Shown: piece after piece, positions 30,901 through 45,900 of the stretch
Layout of the letters: each line of letters starts with the position of its first letter
How positions within the stretch are numbered: position 1 is the first letter of the stretch
NCBI GenBank assembly: GCA_023634235.1
Contig: JAMKCF010000022.1
Location: forward strand, 7,432,541-7,496,540
DNA from: Pisaster brevispinus
Taxonomy: Eukaryota; Echinodermata; Asteroidea; Forcipulatida; Asteriidae
Direction of reading: 5' to 3'
Length of the DNA: 64,000 bases
Position numbers and translations under genes: made by a program
Notes under the pieces: model-generated
The model's database searches: none
What the model was told of the DNA's origin: nothing
The model's input: the letters and a program-made list of their open reading frames with translations, nothing else

Positions 30901-33900
30901 TAAAATAAAAAATAAATTATCTTGAAAATAGTAAGTAACTGTTCTTGAAAAATAATAAAAACAATTTATCTTAATTGTACCATGTGCTAAAATGTACCAT
31001 ATGCAAAAGCTTTTGTATGTTTTGTGTTTGTTTTGAAACAGCACTATATCTGTCAAAGTTTGTGAAAAAATTATCGTAACATTACGGTACGTGGGGATAA
31101 AATGCCACTGAAATAGAATAGGCCCCCAAGGGGGTGGATCCAGATGCATAAGGCCCTACTCTTTTCTGGCCTAAGTATCTGTTGAATTTTGTGTCATTCA
31201 AAATGTATATTTGGTAGCAAATGTATAAATTGTTCATACCTTCTGTCTGATTCTGTTGAATCAAAATCGACGCTTCAGCCTCGTCAAACACACCGTCGGG
31301 TATACTATGTCTGCTGCCCACAATTAATTCCTCGTCATTGTTCACCAATGTATCATCTACCGGTAAGTCACCATCTTCTGCTTTGGAGGCGAAACCCAGA
31401 CTGTTAGCCAGACTCACTGACGGCAAGACCTCTACTGCGAGGTTATCCGAGGTCATACTGATGTTGTCTCGTGCAAACGTCAGCTGATATTCGAATGCCT
31501 GAAGAATCCTCGCTGATGACGACCGGTTGAAGGAGAAACTCACATCCGGGACATTCATAATGTTGTCTACGGATTTGATGACGTTTTTGGTTACCTAGCA
31601 GAGTATACAAGAAACCTTGTGTCATTAAATCCACCAATTTGCAAACTATAAGCAACCCATAAGGAAGACACCAAATCTACGAACTTCTGCCCATAGGCCT
31701 AAGCGTTAATAATAACTTGTAAAAAAACACCAGTTCACATCCCTTAACATTGACCAAGCGTACTTCCACGTACCTGTACTGAGGGTGACTCTAGTGCCGT
31801 GATGTTCTCCAGGAGAAGTGCTACAAAAGCGATTCCATCGGTAGTAATTTCGGAATGACTCGTCACATTAGCTAGAGCCTCGGAAACCTGCTCGACGTTT
31901 TCTTCGTCGATGGAAACCTTCAAATAAAAGTGTACAATGGGAAACTTGGGTTTCATTTCTTTTGATTTATAATTTGTTTTAACACACAACCTCATTCATC
32001 ATTTTCTTTCGAAATTTGAAAAGCAGACGTCCACTGACCTCCAAACCCCCTCCCCCGAGTTTAACAAGTGACAGCTCAAACGCGTTTCCTAAGAAAAATC
32101 ATTTTACAGACGTCAATAGACTAACTCTTGGTGGTGCACTTGTCAGTCAAACTAAAACAATCAATACACATGTATGCTTCGCCCCTAAACGTATTGACCA
32201 ATCACAGCTGCAAACACGTGCCAATAAGTTTAATAGTAGGCTTGCAAGTTTAAATCCAATGAAAAGTTTCCATCAGGATGGATTGCATGACGCATGTTTC
32301 ATAAGCGCTACACCACGAGTGGACGTCGGTTTATTAATAGCATACCGTGCCCGACGCGGGGGCAGATGGTACCCCTAACGTTCCCATACTCTAACACACT
32401 AGTTATTATTATTATTAATATTTAAAAAAAAAATTATTCAAGCAATATTTAATTTCCTCGTGTACAGAAAGTACCACATAAAAACCCCACAATGAGGACA
32501 CACACATTCTCAAAATGCATCCTCGTGGAGTATTCTTTTGTTGTTCCTTTGTTACTGCACTTAACAGTTTCCCCACAGACTTTGTACCCAAATTTCCTTT
32601 GTGGAGCAACCCAGTCTTTAGAATGTTCATGTGGAGACCTTTTGTTTTCTCTTTTTTTGTTTTGTCCTTGGTCTCCATAAGATACCCAAAATGAGCACAA
32701 TAGTACAATCACTGCTGCCTTCTGAAACCAGTTGGCTTGGTCAACACATTTTTAAAGCAAGTTATTTGATGATGAAACTAATCAACTTACTTGTGACAAC
32801 ACTTGAAGTAGATCATCCATTTTACAGCTTTCCTCAACAATGCAAATTTCGCCCTTTTGATGAGAGCTTGCATTGATGTAGCAGATACATACATCTATGG
32901 ACAAAAGTCAAAACATCTTACATATAAGTGGTGACTTAAAAGACAAACTTTGGAGCTAATTCAAGAGAAAAACTTTGGAGCATCTATTGTTGTTGATCAA
33001 GTTGTACGTTACTTAAATAAAACAAAGTTGTTTTAACTTGAGAACGTCAATTTCCAAGAGGCCAAGAATTGTTTCCGATAACTACCCGTTATGACGTAGT
33101 TCTCGTTAGAGTGAGAATATCTTGAAACGATCGTTCATGGCCCAATTTCATATAGCTGTTAGTGATGGCGAACTTCCTTTGCGGTGTGCTGCCTAATTAC
33201 TCTGCTAGCTTTAGAATGCTTAATAAGTTACCTTTTACGGTTACTGTGTATTGACATTCGTCTGTATTGCCAGCACCATCAGTAGCTGTGCAGGTAATAA
33301 TGTTTTCACCACGTGCCAATGAGCCGTTGTCATCTAAACATTCAACTGTAGGTTCATTGCCGTCATTATCTGTAGCTGTTGCTAAGACAATTTCTTGAGA
33401 AGAAGTAGGCTCTCCTGTGTCTGCAGGTGCGGTCATATCTACAGGACACGTTATAACCGGGTTTTCTTCATCTGTTGAAAAAGAAGAAGAAGAAGAGGAT
33501 ATTGTATAGTGAAAGAGTTGAAACTATTGGTACCAAATTTCGTGTTGTCCCTTGTTTAACAAAGAAACATGTGTTTCCTTGCCGCAAGATTTTCAGATTT
33601 GTCGATAAAACTGTTATTGATTTTAAGTTAATGGATTACTCGTCTGTGAGTAACCTTTAAGGCTTTAGAAAATGAGCAGACGGAGGTGCGATTATAGAAA
33701 GTTGATATTTTATGTTTTAAGATTTAAAATAGAAGCACAAAATAAGTAAAGACTCTGAACAGTGTGCTTTGTTCGTCTCTGGAGTAAAATGTGTTGTAAA
33801 ACTCGTTTTTTCGTTCAATGACAAAAGTTGAGCCAAAATTTAAGTTTGTGGAAAATAGAATTTCCTGTCATCACAATCAAGGTAATCAGTAAAATAAAGG

Positions 33901-36900
33901 GTTGTTGTCCCACCCCCATATAGCAAGGTTCTGAAGATTTTTACAGAATATCCATCTTAATCATGTGCGAAAATTGTTCTTCACATCTTGTTTTGTGGCA
34001 GGATGTAAACTAAGGAAGCCAAAACATTCTACACGACTTTTACCTTCCAAGGTGATTGTATAAATACACACACAATTTTTGTAAGGGTAGTATCAGCAGC
34101 CTCACACGTAATTTGACTCGAACCTAGTGCCAAAGTTTCCACAATTTTAGTAGGCCTAGTCGACCGATAAAATCTTGGTATTGCATTTATTCCGATTCCA
34201 TAATGCTGTTAAAAAAGTGGAATGCTTCCATTACGGTAACTATTTTAGACTTTCGTCAACAAAGATGTTTGCTAGGCTTCGATCGTGTTTCGGTCATTAG
34301 TTAACTGTTCCGACCATGGTTTCCAGCGAAAAGAAACTTAGTTGTTTTCTCGGTTAGGTTTGGTTTCATGGTAGCAGATTCTTTAAACTAAAAAAATGTC
34401 AACGAAAATCCGTTAAAAAGAAAACTTTTTTAGCAAACTATTCCACTGTTGCTGATCAAGTTATAAAGATCAAGTTCCATCACTTAAAGAAACATAGTTT
34501 GTTTGTCTTTGGAATATTAGTTTCCAATAGGCCAATAAAGGTTTTAGTTACGACGCGTTATGCCTTAGTTCTCGTTAGAGTGAGAATATCTTGAAACGAT
34601 CGTTCATGGTCCGATTTCATTTTACTGTTAGTAGTGGCAATCTTCCTTTGCGATGTGTATCTAAAAATTATTGTCTGTCATTCCACATCACTATATTAGG
34701 TAAACAGTAAGCCGGTGTGTCCCTTTAATAGTAGTGGCGATCTTCCTTTGTGATGTGTATTAATTAACACTTAAGGGCTGTTGCCAAATTACTCTGCTAG
34801 CTTTTAAATGCTTAATAAGTTACCTAGTACGGTTATTGTGTATTGACATTCGATTGCATGGCGTGCACCATCAGTGGCTGTGCAGGTAATTATGTTTTCA
34901 CCAAGTGTCAAAGAGCCGTTGTCATCTGAACATTCAACTTCAGGTTCATTGCCGTAATCATCTCTAGCTATTGCTAAGACAATTTCTTGTGAAGAAGTAG
35001 ACTTTCCTTCGTCTGCAGGTGTGAACATATCTACAGGACACGTTATAGCCAGTGTTCCGCCATCTTCCGAAAAAAAGAAAAGAAAAAAGAAAGGACATAA
35101 TGAAGGAGTTGAGACTAATGGAGCGATTCGTTTTGTCTCTTGTTCAACAAAAAAACGTTTGTTTGCTTGCCAACAGTGGTTTTTACCAAAAAGAAACTTA
35201 GTTGTTTTTCGGTTACGTTTGGTGACAAGGTAGCGGATTCTGTATACTAAACAAATGTCAACGAAATTCCTTTAAAATGAAAACATTTTGAGTCTACTAA
35301 TCCATTGTTGCTAATCAAGTCGTAAAGACCAAATTCCATTACTAAAATAAAAGGAAGTTTGTTTATCTTGAGAACATTAAAATCCAAGAGGCCAAGAAAT
35401 GTGTTGGTTACGACAAGTTATGGCGTAGTGGCGATCTTCCTTTGCGATGTGTATAAAACACTTACGGGCTGTTGCCAAACTATTCTGCAAGCTGTATAAT
35501 GCTTATTAGAGTACCTATAACGGTTATTGTGAAATGACAATCGGCTGAATTGCCTGCACCATCAGTGGCTGTGCAGGTAATTATGTTTTCACCAAGTGCC
35601 AAAGAGCCGTTGTCATCTGAACATTCAACTATGGGCTCGTTGTAGTCATTATCTGTAGCTGTTGCTAAGGCAAATTCTTGAGAAGAAATATCCTCTCCTT
35701 CGCCTGTCCATACGGTCACATCCATAGCACAGGTTATACTCGGTACATCTCCATCTGTTGGTGAAAAAAAGATAATGAAAAATAAAGGAGATGAGACTAT
35801 TAGTACCTTTCGTGTTGTCCCTTGTTCAACAGAGAACATGTGTTTCCTTGCCGCAAGAATTTCAGAATTGTCGATAAAACTGTTAATGATTTTAAGTTAA
35901 TGGATTACCGTCTGTGAGTAATCTTTAACTGGCTTAAGAAAATGAGCAGACGGTGGTGCAATAAAAGGAAGTTGATTTTCATGTCTCAAGATATCAGAAG
36001 AAGTACAAAACAACTAAAGATGCCGATCAGTGTGCTTTATTTTTTTCTCAGGAAGAAAATGTGTTGTAGCTGAAAAAATTCGTTCGTTATTTCACTGACG
36101 AAAATTGAGCCAAAGTTTAAATTTGTGAAAAATATAAAAAAACTTGTCATCACAACCAATGTAATCAGTATGATAAAGGTTCTGAAGAATTTTACGTAAT
36201 ATACATCACCATCATATGCGAATAATTTTCTTCACATCTTGTTTTGTGGCTAGAAGCCAAACCATTCTACAAGACTTTTACCTTCTATATAGTGATTGTA
36301 TGTCTACACACACAGACACACGTTTGTAAATGGTGTAAACCGACGACATCCCATGGTTTGTACTTATTTTGTTTTAGCGACGTTCCCATTGGTTTTGTAC
36401 ACGAAACAAACCAAGGACTCTCCCTAATATGTCATTTTCTCGTATCCCTAGTGTAAAAGCCCTCGCTTTGAATGTGTAGACATTATCTTACACACACACA
36501 AGTCTTATGGGCCATCTTTTGTTTGAACTAACTTTTATGCAACAGTTGCTTGTGTACACACTTTCCAACTGGGGAAGTTTACCCAACCGGGGACCCCATT
36601 GTCCTCTTTTGTTATAGGTCCCCGGTTTGAATGAGTATACCTACCCCCCCCCCCCCCCCCACACACACACACCCTTACATGGCAGTAACGGGGTACTTCC
36701 ATTGTTGTTCTATTATTCCCTTTTCTAGAAAAATCCTCTGGCCCGATTTCATATAACTGTTAGTAGTGGCGATCTTCCTTTGTGATGTGAATTGATAAAC
36801 ACTTAAGGACTGTTGCAAAAAAATTATATATATACTCTGCTAGCTTTCTAATGCTTAATAAGTTACCTTGTACGAATATTGTGTATTGACAGTCGTCTGC

Positions 36901-39900
36901 ATTGCCTGCACCATCAGTGGCTGTGCAGGTAATCATGTTTTCAACAATTGCCAAAGGGCCGTTGTCATCTAAACATTCAACTGTAGGTTCATTGCCGTCA
37001 TTATCTGTAGCTGTTGCTAAGACAATTTCTTGAGAAGAAGTAGGCTTTCCTTCGTCTGCAGGTACGGTCATATCTACAGGACAAGTTATAACCGGTTTTT
37101 CTTCATCTGTAGAAAAAAATAGGGGGAAAAAGAAAAGAAAGAACATAATAAAGGAGTTGAGACTATTGGCACGATTCGTATTGTCCTTTGTTCAACAAAA
37201 AACCGTGTGCTTGCTTGCCAACCGTGGTTTTTACCAAAAAGAAACTTAGTTGTTTTCTCGGTTACGTTTGGTGCCAAGGTAACAGATTCTTTAAACCAAA
37301 CAAATATCAACGAAATTCCTTTAAAGTGAAAACATTTTGAGCATACTCATCCATTGTTGCTGATCAAGTTTTAAAGACCAAGTTCCATCACTTTAATATA
37401 ACGATATTTTTTTTATCTTTAGAACATTAACTTCAAAGAGGCCAAAAAATGTTTGGTATAGATTAAGAGAATCTTGAAAAGATTGTTCATGGCCCTATTT
37501 AATGTTACTGTTAATAGTAGTGGCGATCTTCCTTTGTGATGTGTATTAATTAACACTTAAGGGCTGTTGCCAAATTACTCTGCTAGCTTTCAATGCTTAA
37601 TTAAGTTACCTTGTACGGTTATTGTGTATTGACAATCGATTGAATTGCCTGCACCATCAGTGGCTGTGCAGGTAATTATGTTTTGACCAAGTGTCAAAGA
37701 GCCGTTGTCATCTGAACATTCAACTTCAGGTTCATTGCCGTAATCATCTCTAGCTATTGCTAAGACAATTTCTTGTGAAGAAGTAGACTTTCCTTCGTCT
37801 GCAGGTGTGAACATATCTACAGGACACGTTATAGCCAGTGTTCCGCCATCTTCCGAAAAAAAGAAAAGAAAAAAGAAAGGACATAATGAAGGAGTTGAGA
37901 CTAATGGAGCGATTCGTTTTGTCTCTTGTTCAACAAAAAAACGTTTGTTTGCTTGCCAACAGTGGTTTTTACCAAAAAGAAACTTAGTTGTTTTCTCGGT
38001 TACGTTTGGTGACAAGGTAGCGGATTCTGTATACTAAACAAATGTCAACGAAATTCCTTTAAAATGAAAACATTTTGAGTCTACTAATCCATTGTTGCTA
38101 ATCAAGTCGTAAAGACCAATTTCCATTACTAAAATAAAAGGAAGTTTGTTTATCTTGAGAACATTAAAATCCAAGAGGCCAAGAAATGTGTTGGTTACGA
38201 CAAGTTATGGCGTAGTGGCGATCTTCCTTTGCGATGTGTATAAAACACTTACGGGCTGTTGCCAAACTATTCTGCAAGCTTTATAATGCTTATTAGAGTA
38301 CCTATAACGGTTATTGTGTAATGACAATCGGCTGAATTGCCTGCACCATCAGTGGCTGTGCAGGTAATTATGTTTTCACCAAGTGTCAAAGAGCCGTTGT
38401 CATCTGAACATTCAACTTCAGGTTCATTGCCGTAATCATCTCTAGCTATTGCTAAGACAATTTCTTGTGAAGAAGTAGACTTTCCTTCGTCTGCAGGTGT
38501 GAACATATCTACAGGACACGTTATAGCCAGTGTTCCGCCATCTTTAGAAAAAAAGAAAGGAAAAAAGAAAGGACATAATGAAGGAGTTGAGACTATTGGA
38601 GCGATTCGTTTTGTCCCTTGTTCAAGAAAAACACGTTTGCTTGCTTGCCAACAGTGGTTTTAACCAAAAAGAAACTTAGTTGTTTTCTCGGTTACGTTTG
38701 GTGACAAGGTAGCGGATTCTTTATACTAAACAAATGTCAACGAAATTCCTTTTAAATGAAAACATTTTGAGTCTACTAATCCATTGTTGCTAATCAAGTT
38801 GTAAAGACCAATTTCCATTACTTAAATAAAAGGAAGTTTGTTTATCTTGAGAACATTAAAATCCAAGAGGCCAAGAAATGTTTTGGTTACGACCCGTTAT
38901 GGCGTAGTGGCGATCTTCCTTTGCGATGTGTATAAAACACTTACGGGCTGTTGCCAAATTATTCTGCAAGCTTTATAATGCTTAATAGAGTACCTATAAC
39001 GGTTATTGTGTAATGACAATCGGCTGAATTGCCTGCACCATCAGTGGCTGTGCAGGTAATTATGTTTTCACCAAGTGCCAAAGAGCCGTTGTCATCTAAA
39101 CATTCAACTATGGGCTCGTTGTAGTCATTATCTCTAGCTGTTGCTAAGGCAAATTCTTGAGAAGAAATATCCACTCCTTCGCCTGTCCATACGGTCACAT
39201 CCATAGGACAGGTTATACTCAGTACTTCTTCATCTGTTGGGGAAAAAAAGATACAGAAAAATTAATGAGATGAGACTATTAGTACCTTTCGTGTTGTCCC
39301 TTGTTCAACAGAGAACATGTGTTTCCTTGCCGCAAGAATTTCAGAATTGTCGATAAAACTGTTATTGATTTTAAGTTAATGGATTACCGTCTGTGAGTAA
39401 TCTTTAAATGGCTTAAGAAAATGAGCAGACGGCGGTGCAATAAAAGAAGTTGATATTCATGTCTCAAGATATAAGAAGAAGTACAAAACAACTAAAGATG
39501 CTGAACAGTGTACTTTATTTTTTTCTCAGGAGGAAAATGTGTTGTAGCTGATAAAATTCGTTCGTTCGTTCACTGACGAAAATTGAGCCAAAGTTTAAGT
39601 TTGTGGAAAATAAAAAAAACCCTTGTCATCACAACCAATATAATCAGTATGATAAAGGTTCTGAAGAATTTTACGTAATAGACATCACCATCATATGCGA
39701 ATAATTTTCTTCACATCTTGTTTTGTGGCTAGAAGCCAAACCATTCTACAAGACTTTTACCTTCCATAGTGATTGTATGTATACACACACAGACACACGT
39801 TTGTAAATGGTGTAAACCGATGACATCCCATGGTTTGGACTTATTTTGTTTTAGCGACGTTCACATTGGTTTTGTACACGAAACAAACCGAGGACTCTCC

Positions 39901-42900
39901 CTAATATGTCATTTTCTCGGATCCCTAGTGTAAAAGCCCTCGCTTTGAATGCGTAGACATTATCTTACACACACACAAGTCTTATGGGCCATCTTTTGTT
40001 TGAACTAACTTTTATGCAACAGTTGCTTTTGTACACACTTTCCAACTGGGGAAGTTTACCCAACCGGGGACCCCATTGTCCTCTTTTGTTATAGGTCCCC
40101 GGTTTGAATGAGTATACCTACCCCCCCCCCCCCCCCAACACACACACACACCCTTACATGGCAGTTACGGGGTACTTCCATTGTTGTTCTATTATTCCCT
40201 TTTCTAAAAAAATCCTCTGTGGGTTACCACTTGAACAAAGAAAACCTTGTAGGGTAGCATTGTTCTATTTTTAAAAATACCCCGTAAGTTGGCGTGTGTA
40301 AGGGCACCCTTACGGATGGTGGCTTGTTGGGTCCTGCTACTGTTTTTCTATTATTCCCTTTTCTGAAGAATTTCCTTGTGGGGTCCTTTGTTCCGTTGTG
40401 TTTTGGACCCCACAAGGACCCACGCATTTGCCCACGGCACACACAGGGCGTGGTAGCCTGATACGTTATTTGGTTAGGATCACGTGCCAAAGTTTCCGCA
40501 ACTAGTAGTCAACCGATAAAACTTATGATAGTATTTCCTCCGGATTTAGTATTGCTCTTTAAAATGGTATGCTTCATTTACGGTAACTATATTAGTCTTT
40601 TGTCAGCCCCGAACAGACAGATGTTTATTGAGCTTCATTCATTGTTTAAGAGTTTATACCGAAAAAAAAAACCCTAGTTGTTTTCTCTGTTAGGTTGGGT
40701 TTCAAGGTACCAGAATCTTTAAACTAAACAAGGTCAGCGAAATTCTTTAAAAAAATATTATTTAAGTTCCATTACCAAATTAAAACAAATGCTGTTTATC
40801 TTGAGAACATTAATTTTAAAGAGGCAAAGAAATTATTCCGGTAACTACCCGTTTTGGCGTAGTTTTCGTTTGAGTGAAAATATCTTGAAACAATCGTTCA
40901 TGGCCCGATTTCATATAACTGTTAGTAGTGGCGATCTTCCTTTGTGATGTGAATTGATAAACACTTAAGGACTGTTGCAACAAAATATATATATACTCTG
41001 CTAGCTTTCTAATGCTTAATAAGTTACCTTGTACGAATATTGTGTATTGACAGTCGTCTGCATTGCCCGCACCATCAGTGGCTGTGCAGGTAATTATGTT
41101 TTCAACAATTGCCAAAGGGCCGTTGTCATCTAAACATTCAACTGTAGGTTCATTGCCGTCATTATCTGTAGCTGTTGCTAAGACAATTTCATGAGAAGAA
41201 GTAGGCTTTCCTTCGTCTGCAGGTACGGTCATATCTACAGGACAAGTTATAACCGGTTTTTCTTCATCTGTAGAAAAACATTGGGGGAAAAAGAAAAGAA
41301 AGGACATAATAAAGGAGTTGAGACTATTGGCACGATTCGTATTGTCCTTTGTTCAACAAAAAACCGTGTGCTTGCTTGCCAACCGTGGTTTTTACCAAAA
41401 AGAAACTTAGTTGTTTTCTCGGTTACGTTTGGTGCCAAGGTAACAGATTCTTTAAACTAAACAAATATCAACGAAATTCCTTAAAAGTGATAACATTTTG
41501 AGCATACTAATCCATTGTTGCTGATCAAGTTATAAAGACCAAGTTCCATCACTTTAATATAACGAAAATGTTTTATCTTTAGAACATTAACTTCAAAGAG
41601 GCCAAAAAATGTTTGGTATAGATTAAGAGAATCTTGAAAAGATTGTTCATGGCCCTATTTCATGTTACTGTTAATAGTAGTGGCGATCTTCCTTTGTGAT
41701 GTGTATTAATTAACACTTAAGGGCTGTTGCCAAATTACTCCGCTAGCTTTCAATGCTTAATTAAGTTACCTTGTACGGTTATTGTGTATTGACAATCGAT
41801 TGAATTGCCTGCACCATCAGTGGCTGTGCAGGTAATTATGTTTTGACCAAGTTCCAAAGAGCCGTTGTCATCTGAACATACAACTGTAGGTTCATTGCCG
41901 TCATTATCTGTAGCTGTTGCTGGGACAATTTCTCGAGAAGAAGTAGACCTTCCTTCGTCTGCAGGTACGGACATATCTACAGGACACGTTATAAAATCGT
42001 CTATATCGCCTGTAGAGAAAAAAAAGGAATAAAAAAGAAAGAAAGAAAGGACATAATGAAAGAGTTGAGACTATTGGCGCGATTTGTTTTGTCCCTTGTT
42101 CAACAAAAAACGTGTGCGTGCTTGCCAACCGTGGTTTTTTTCCAAAACAGAAACTTAGTTGTTTTCTCGGTTACGTTTGGTGACAAGGCAGCGGATTCTT
42201 TATACTTAACAAATGTCAACGAAATTCCTTTAAATGAAAACATTTTGAGCATACTAATCCAATGTTGCTAATCAAGTTATAAAGACCAAGTTCCATCACT
42301 TAAATAAAAAGAAGTTTGTTTATCTTGAGAACATTAAAATCCAAGAGGCCAGGAAATGTTTGGTATAGATTAAGAATATCTTGAAAAGATTGTTCATGGC
42401 CCTATTTAATGTTACTGTTAGTAGTGGCAATCTTCCTTTGCGATGTGTATTATTAACACTTAAGGGCTGTTGCCAAATTACTCTGCTAACTTTCTAATGC
42501 TTAATAAGTTACCTCCTACGATTATTGTGTATTGACATTCGATTGAATTGCCTGCACCATCAGTGGCTGTGCAGGTAATTATGTTTTGACCAAGTTCCAA
42601 AGAGCCGTTGTCATCTGAACATTCAACTGTAGGTTCATTGCCGTCATTATCTGTAGCTGTTGCTAAGACAATTTCTTGAGAAGAAGTAGGCGCTCCTGCG
42701 TCTGCAGGTGCGGACATATCTACAGGACACGTTATAGACGGTTTTTCTTCATCTGTCGAGAAAAAAATTGGGGGAAAAACGACATACTGAAGGAGTTGAG
42801 ACTATTGGTACTTTTCGGGTGGTCTACCCCCCCCCCCCCAAAAAAAATAAGAATAAAGTTATTATAATAAAATATATATAGAGATCTAATGCCTACAAAT

Positions 42901-45900
42901 AAACATTAATAACAAATCAACAACAAATTTTTAATGCTTAATTAAGTTACCTTGTACGGTTATTGTGTATTGACAATCGATTGAATTGCCTGCACCATCA
43001 GTGGCTGTGCAGGTAATTATGTTTTGACCAAGTTCCAAAGAGCCGTTGTCATAAAAACATTCAATTGTAGGTTCATTGCCGTCAATATCTGTAGCTGTTG
43101 CTAAGACAATTTCCCGAGAAGAAGTAGACTTTCCTGCGTCTGTAGATACGGTCATATCTACAGGACATGTTATAGACGGGTCTATATAGTCTGTAAAAAA
43201 ACACAACAAAAAAACCCCACACATTGTGCATCAATGGAGTTGAGACTATTGGTGTCTTTTAGTTGTCCGTTTTGCAACAAAGAAACGTTTGCTTGCTTGC
43301 CGTAAAATTTAAGATTGGTTGCTGAAACTGTTGTTGATAAAAAGTTAACCCGTAGGTTATTATCTTTTAGTGATCTGTAAAGCTAATGAAAATGAGCAGA
43401 CGGCGGTGCAAGTTGAGAAAGTTGATATTTTATGTCTGAAGAATTTGTAAGAGAAGCACATAGATAAGTAAAGTTGCCGAACCGTAGCTTTGCACTGCTC
43501 AGGAGGAACATGTGTTGTTGCTGACAAAAATTCGTTTGTTCGTTCACTGACAAAATTAGAGCAAAATTTACAGTTTGTGGAAAATAAAAAATGCTGTCCT
43601 CACAACCAGAGCACATGTTATCAGTATAATAAACTCAAACCGTAAATCAAAGGGTTTTTCCAACCCCCCATCTGAAACAAGTACTGAACATGTTAACGTT
43701 TTAGAAATCACTATCACACAGTCTCAAGTATGCATCCCTGTGGAAACATCTTTTGTTCTTTCCATTGTCCCTGTACTTAAGATTTTTCCATAAACTTTGT
43801 ACACAACATTTCTTGTGGAGCAACCCGGTCTTTAAAATTTCCCCATGGAGTCCTTTTATTTTCCCTTTTTGTTTTGTCCTTGGTCTCTATAAGGTACCGA
43901 ATATGAGCACACACACACCCAACCTTACGGATCGGGTTTTGCAGGGTCCTGCTTTTGTTGTTCTATTATTCCGTTTTCTAAAGAATTGTGGGGACCAGGT
44001 TGAACAAATAATTCTCTTGTGGGGTCCATTGTTCCATTGTTGAAAGTACCCCACAAGGGCGCTTCCGTAAAACAATGGTTGCCACAAGAAGAATGGGCCA
44101 TAAAGTTCCTATATTTTTCTACAGAAATGACCTATAGTATTGTAATGGTAGTCTTAATTGCTGACCCAGCAAAACACTTCCATGGTAAAGTCGTCTGAAA
44201 TGGTATTTTAAATATATTAAGGTTATGGGTTTGAAACCACAGGTGGCTGAGTTGGTCCTCATTTATGATTTGAACATGGCGTGACGAAGGCAGGTTGTTT
44301 AGGTTATTGCATGTTCAACCACCGTTTCACATTCTGTTATGTATACATTTGCATAAAGCTTGCAAGCTTATCCAACCTTTGATAAGTGATGTGTATTTTT
44401 ATGGACCTTTTCTCAAATAATCTAATATACTATAATTTTAAATACTCACCCCTTATTGATACTGAGAATGAATTCAGAAGGTAGAAAATATTTGTTTGGG
44501 ACACTACCGCTCTGGAAACCAAATGATCATAGAACAAGAATTAAACATAATTGTGTTTACATTTATACACAACGTTCACATAATATACAAATCAGGTCTA
44601 GCTCTTTTTAAAACGATCGCCTTCCATCCCAGATGTTCAACGACCACTGGGATTTTTGTTATAGCCCTTTGCATAAATTATGCGCAGACCGAGATCGCAA
44701 AGGTCAAACAATTGCAAAGCGCAAGTTTGCAGTTACCATGCTCAACTCTCAGCCATCAGTCTTCTTTTACTTTAGTGAGGGCGCTATTTGAGCTCGTGAC
44801 GTCATACTATGCAAGGGGTCTGTTACCTTGTACCGTACTGTACAATCTATATTATATCACTACACAAACAAATAATAGCAATACTCCACGCACAGAAGGA
44901 ATGCCAGTAGACCACCATTTGCCATTTTGTATTACTCTAAAAGCACACAACTCAGGAGTTTCTATTCTTTCAAAATGATCTTAATTACCTGATGGAAACT
45001 GTTTGAGTTTGAGTTCCAGGAATGATTGCAATGAACGAGAATGAGAAGGAGACACTTAGCAATGAGGTACTGGAATCATCAAACAAAGTATCTCTGCTTG
45101 AATTGCACCCATACACATCGAATGGTGGGGCTGGTTCCCAGTAAAAACTTGAACTTGGGTCAGCAGGATTCGACAAAGACCCTTGTATGATTTTCACCAA
45201 AAAAGCCTCACGGTTGGTACTGATGACGATAACTGCAGACGAAAAGGGGAAAATGTGCGTAAACATCGTCATCATTGAAATCTGTAATCCGTGTCAACAA
45301 GGCCTGGAATTACACTGAGGCCACGAGGGCTATGTCCTGTGTTGCCCCTGGTCTTGGCCTCGGTACCCCTTCAAAAGTTTTACATGACTTTAAGATTTTT
45401 AAATGGAAGTGCCCTTAGCAAAATGAAAAAAAGCTTTGCCCTCTCAAAGATGAAATTCCAGGCCTGGGTAGCCTATACACACTTCAGTCCAAACTGTGTA
45501 CACATGGTTATCGGCCACTTTGTGAACAAAATTATAGAAAAAATAGCAGTATCAGCACAACAAAGTGTGGTATATTCATAATCCTATGTAGGACTCTTCC
45601 TATGTGCTGTGCGCGGATAACGAAAGTAAAAGGCCCCCAACCCTCCGATGGTCTATCGGTGATGGCATCAGTAGACCGAAAACACATTAGTTACTTTCAG
45701 TTTAACCCTTATTGAAGGGGAAGGTGGACAGATGTGCTCCACACATTGATAAAATTAGCATAATCTCCAAAGTGTTATGACCTGCGGGACTCAAATTCCC
45801 TGAAATCCAGGGCAAGACCATTCCCCATATCTAAGGGGGTGGGGGGGGGGGGGGGAGTTGTCAGGTCCCATATTTGTTTTTGAGGGGCAGAAAACTATTT

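Noticed and set aside
34824..43190. CRISPR-like or satellite array
   Set aside because: The regular spacing of about 0.69-0.74 kb is from tandem coding exons with introns. The repeats encode HYR domains.
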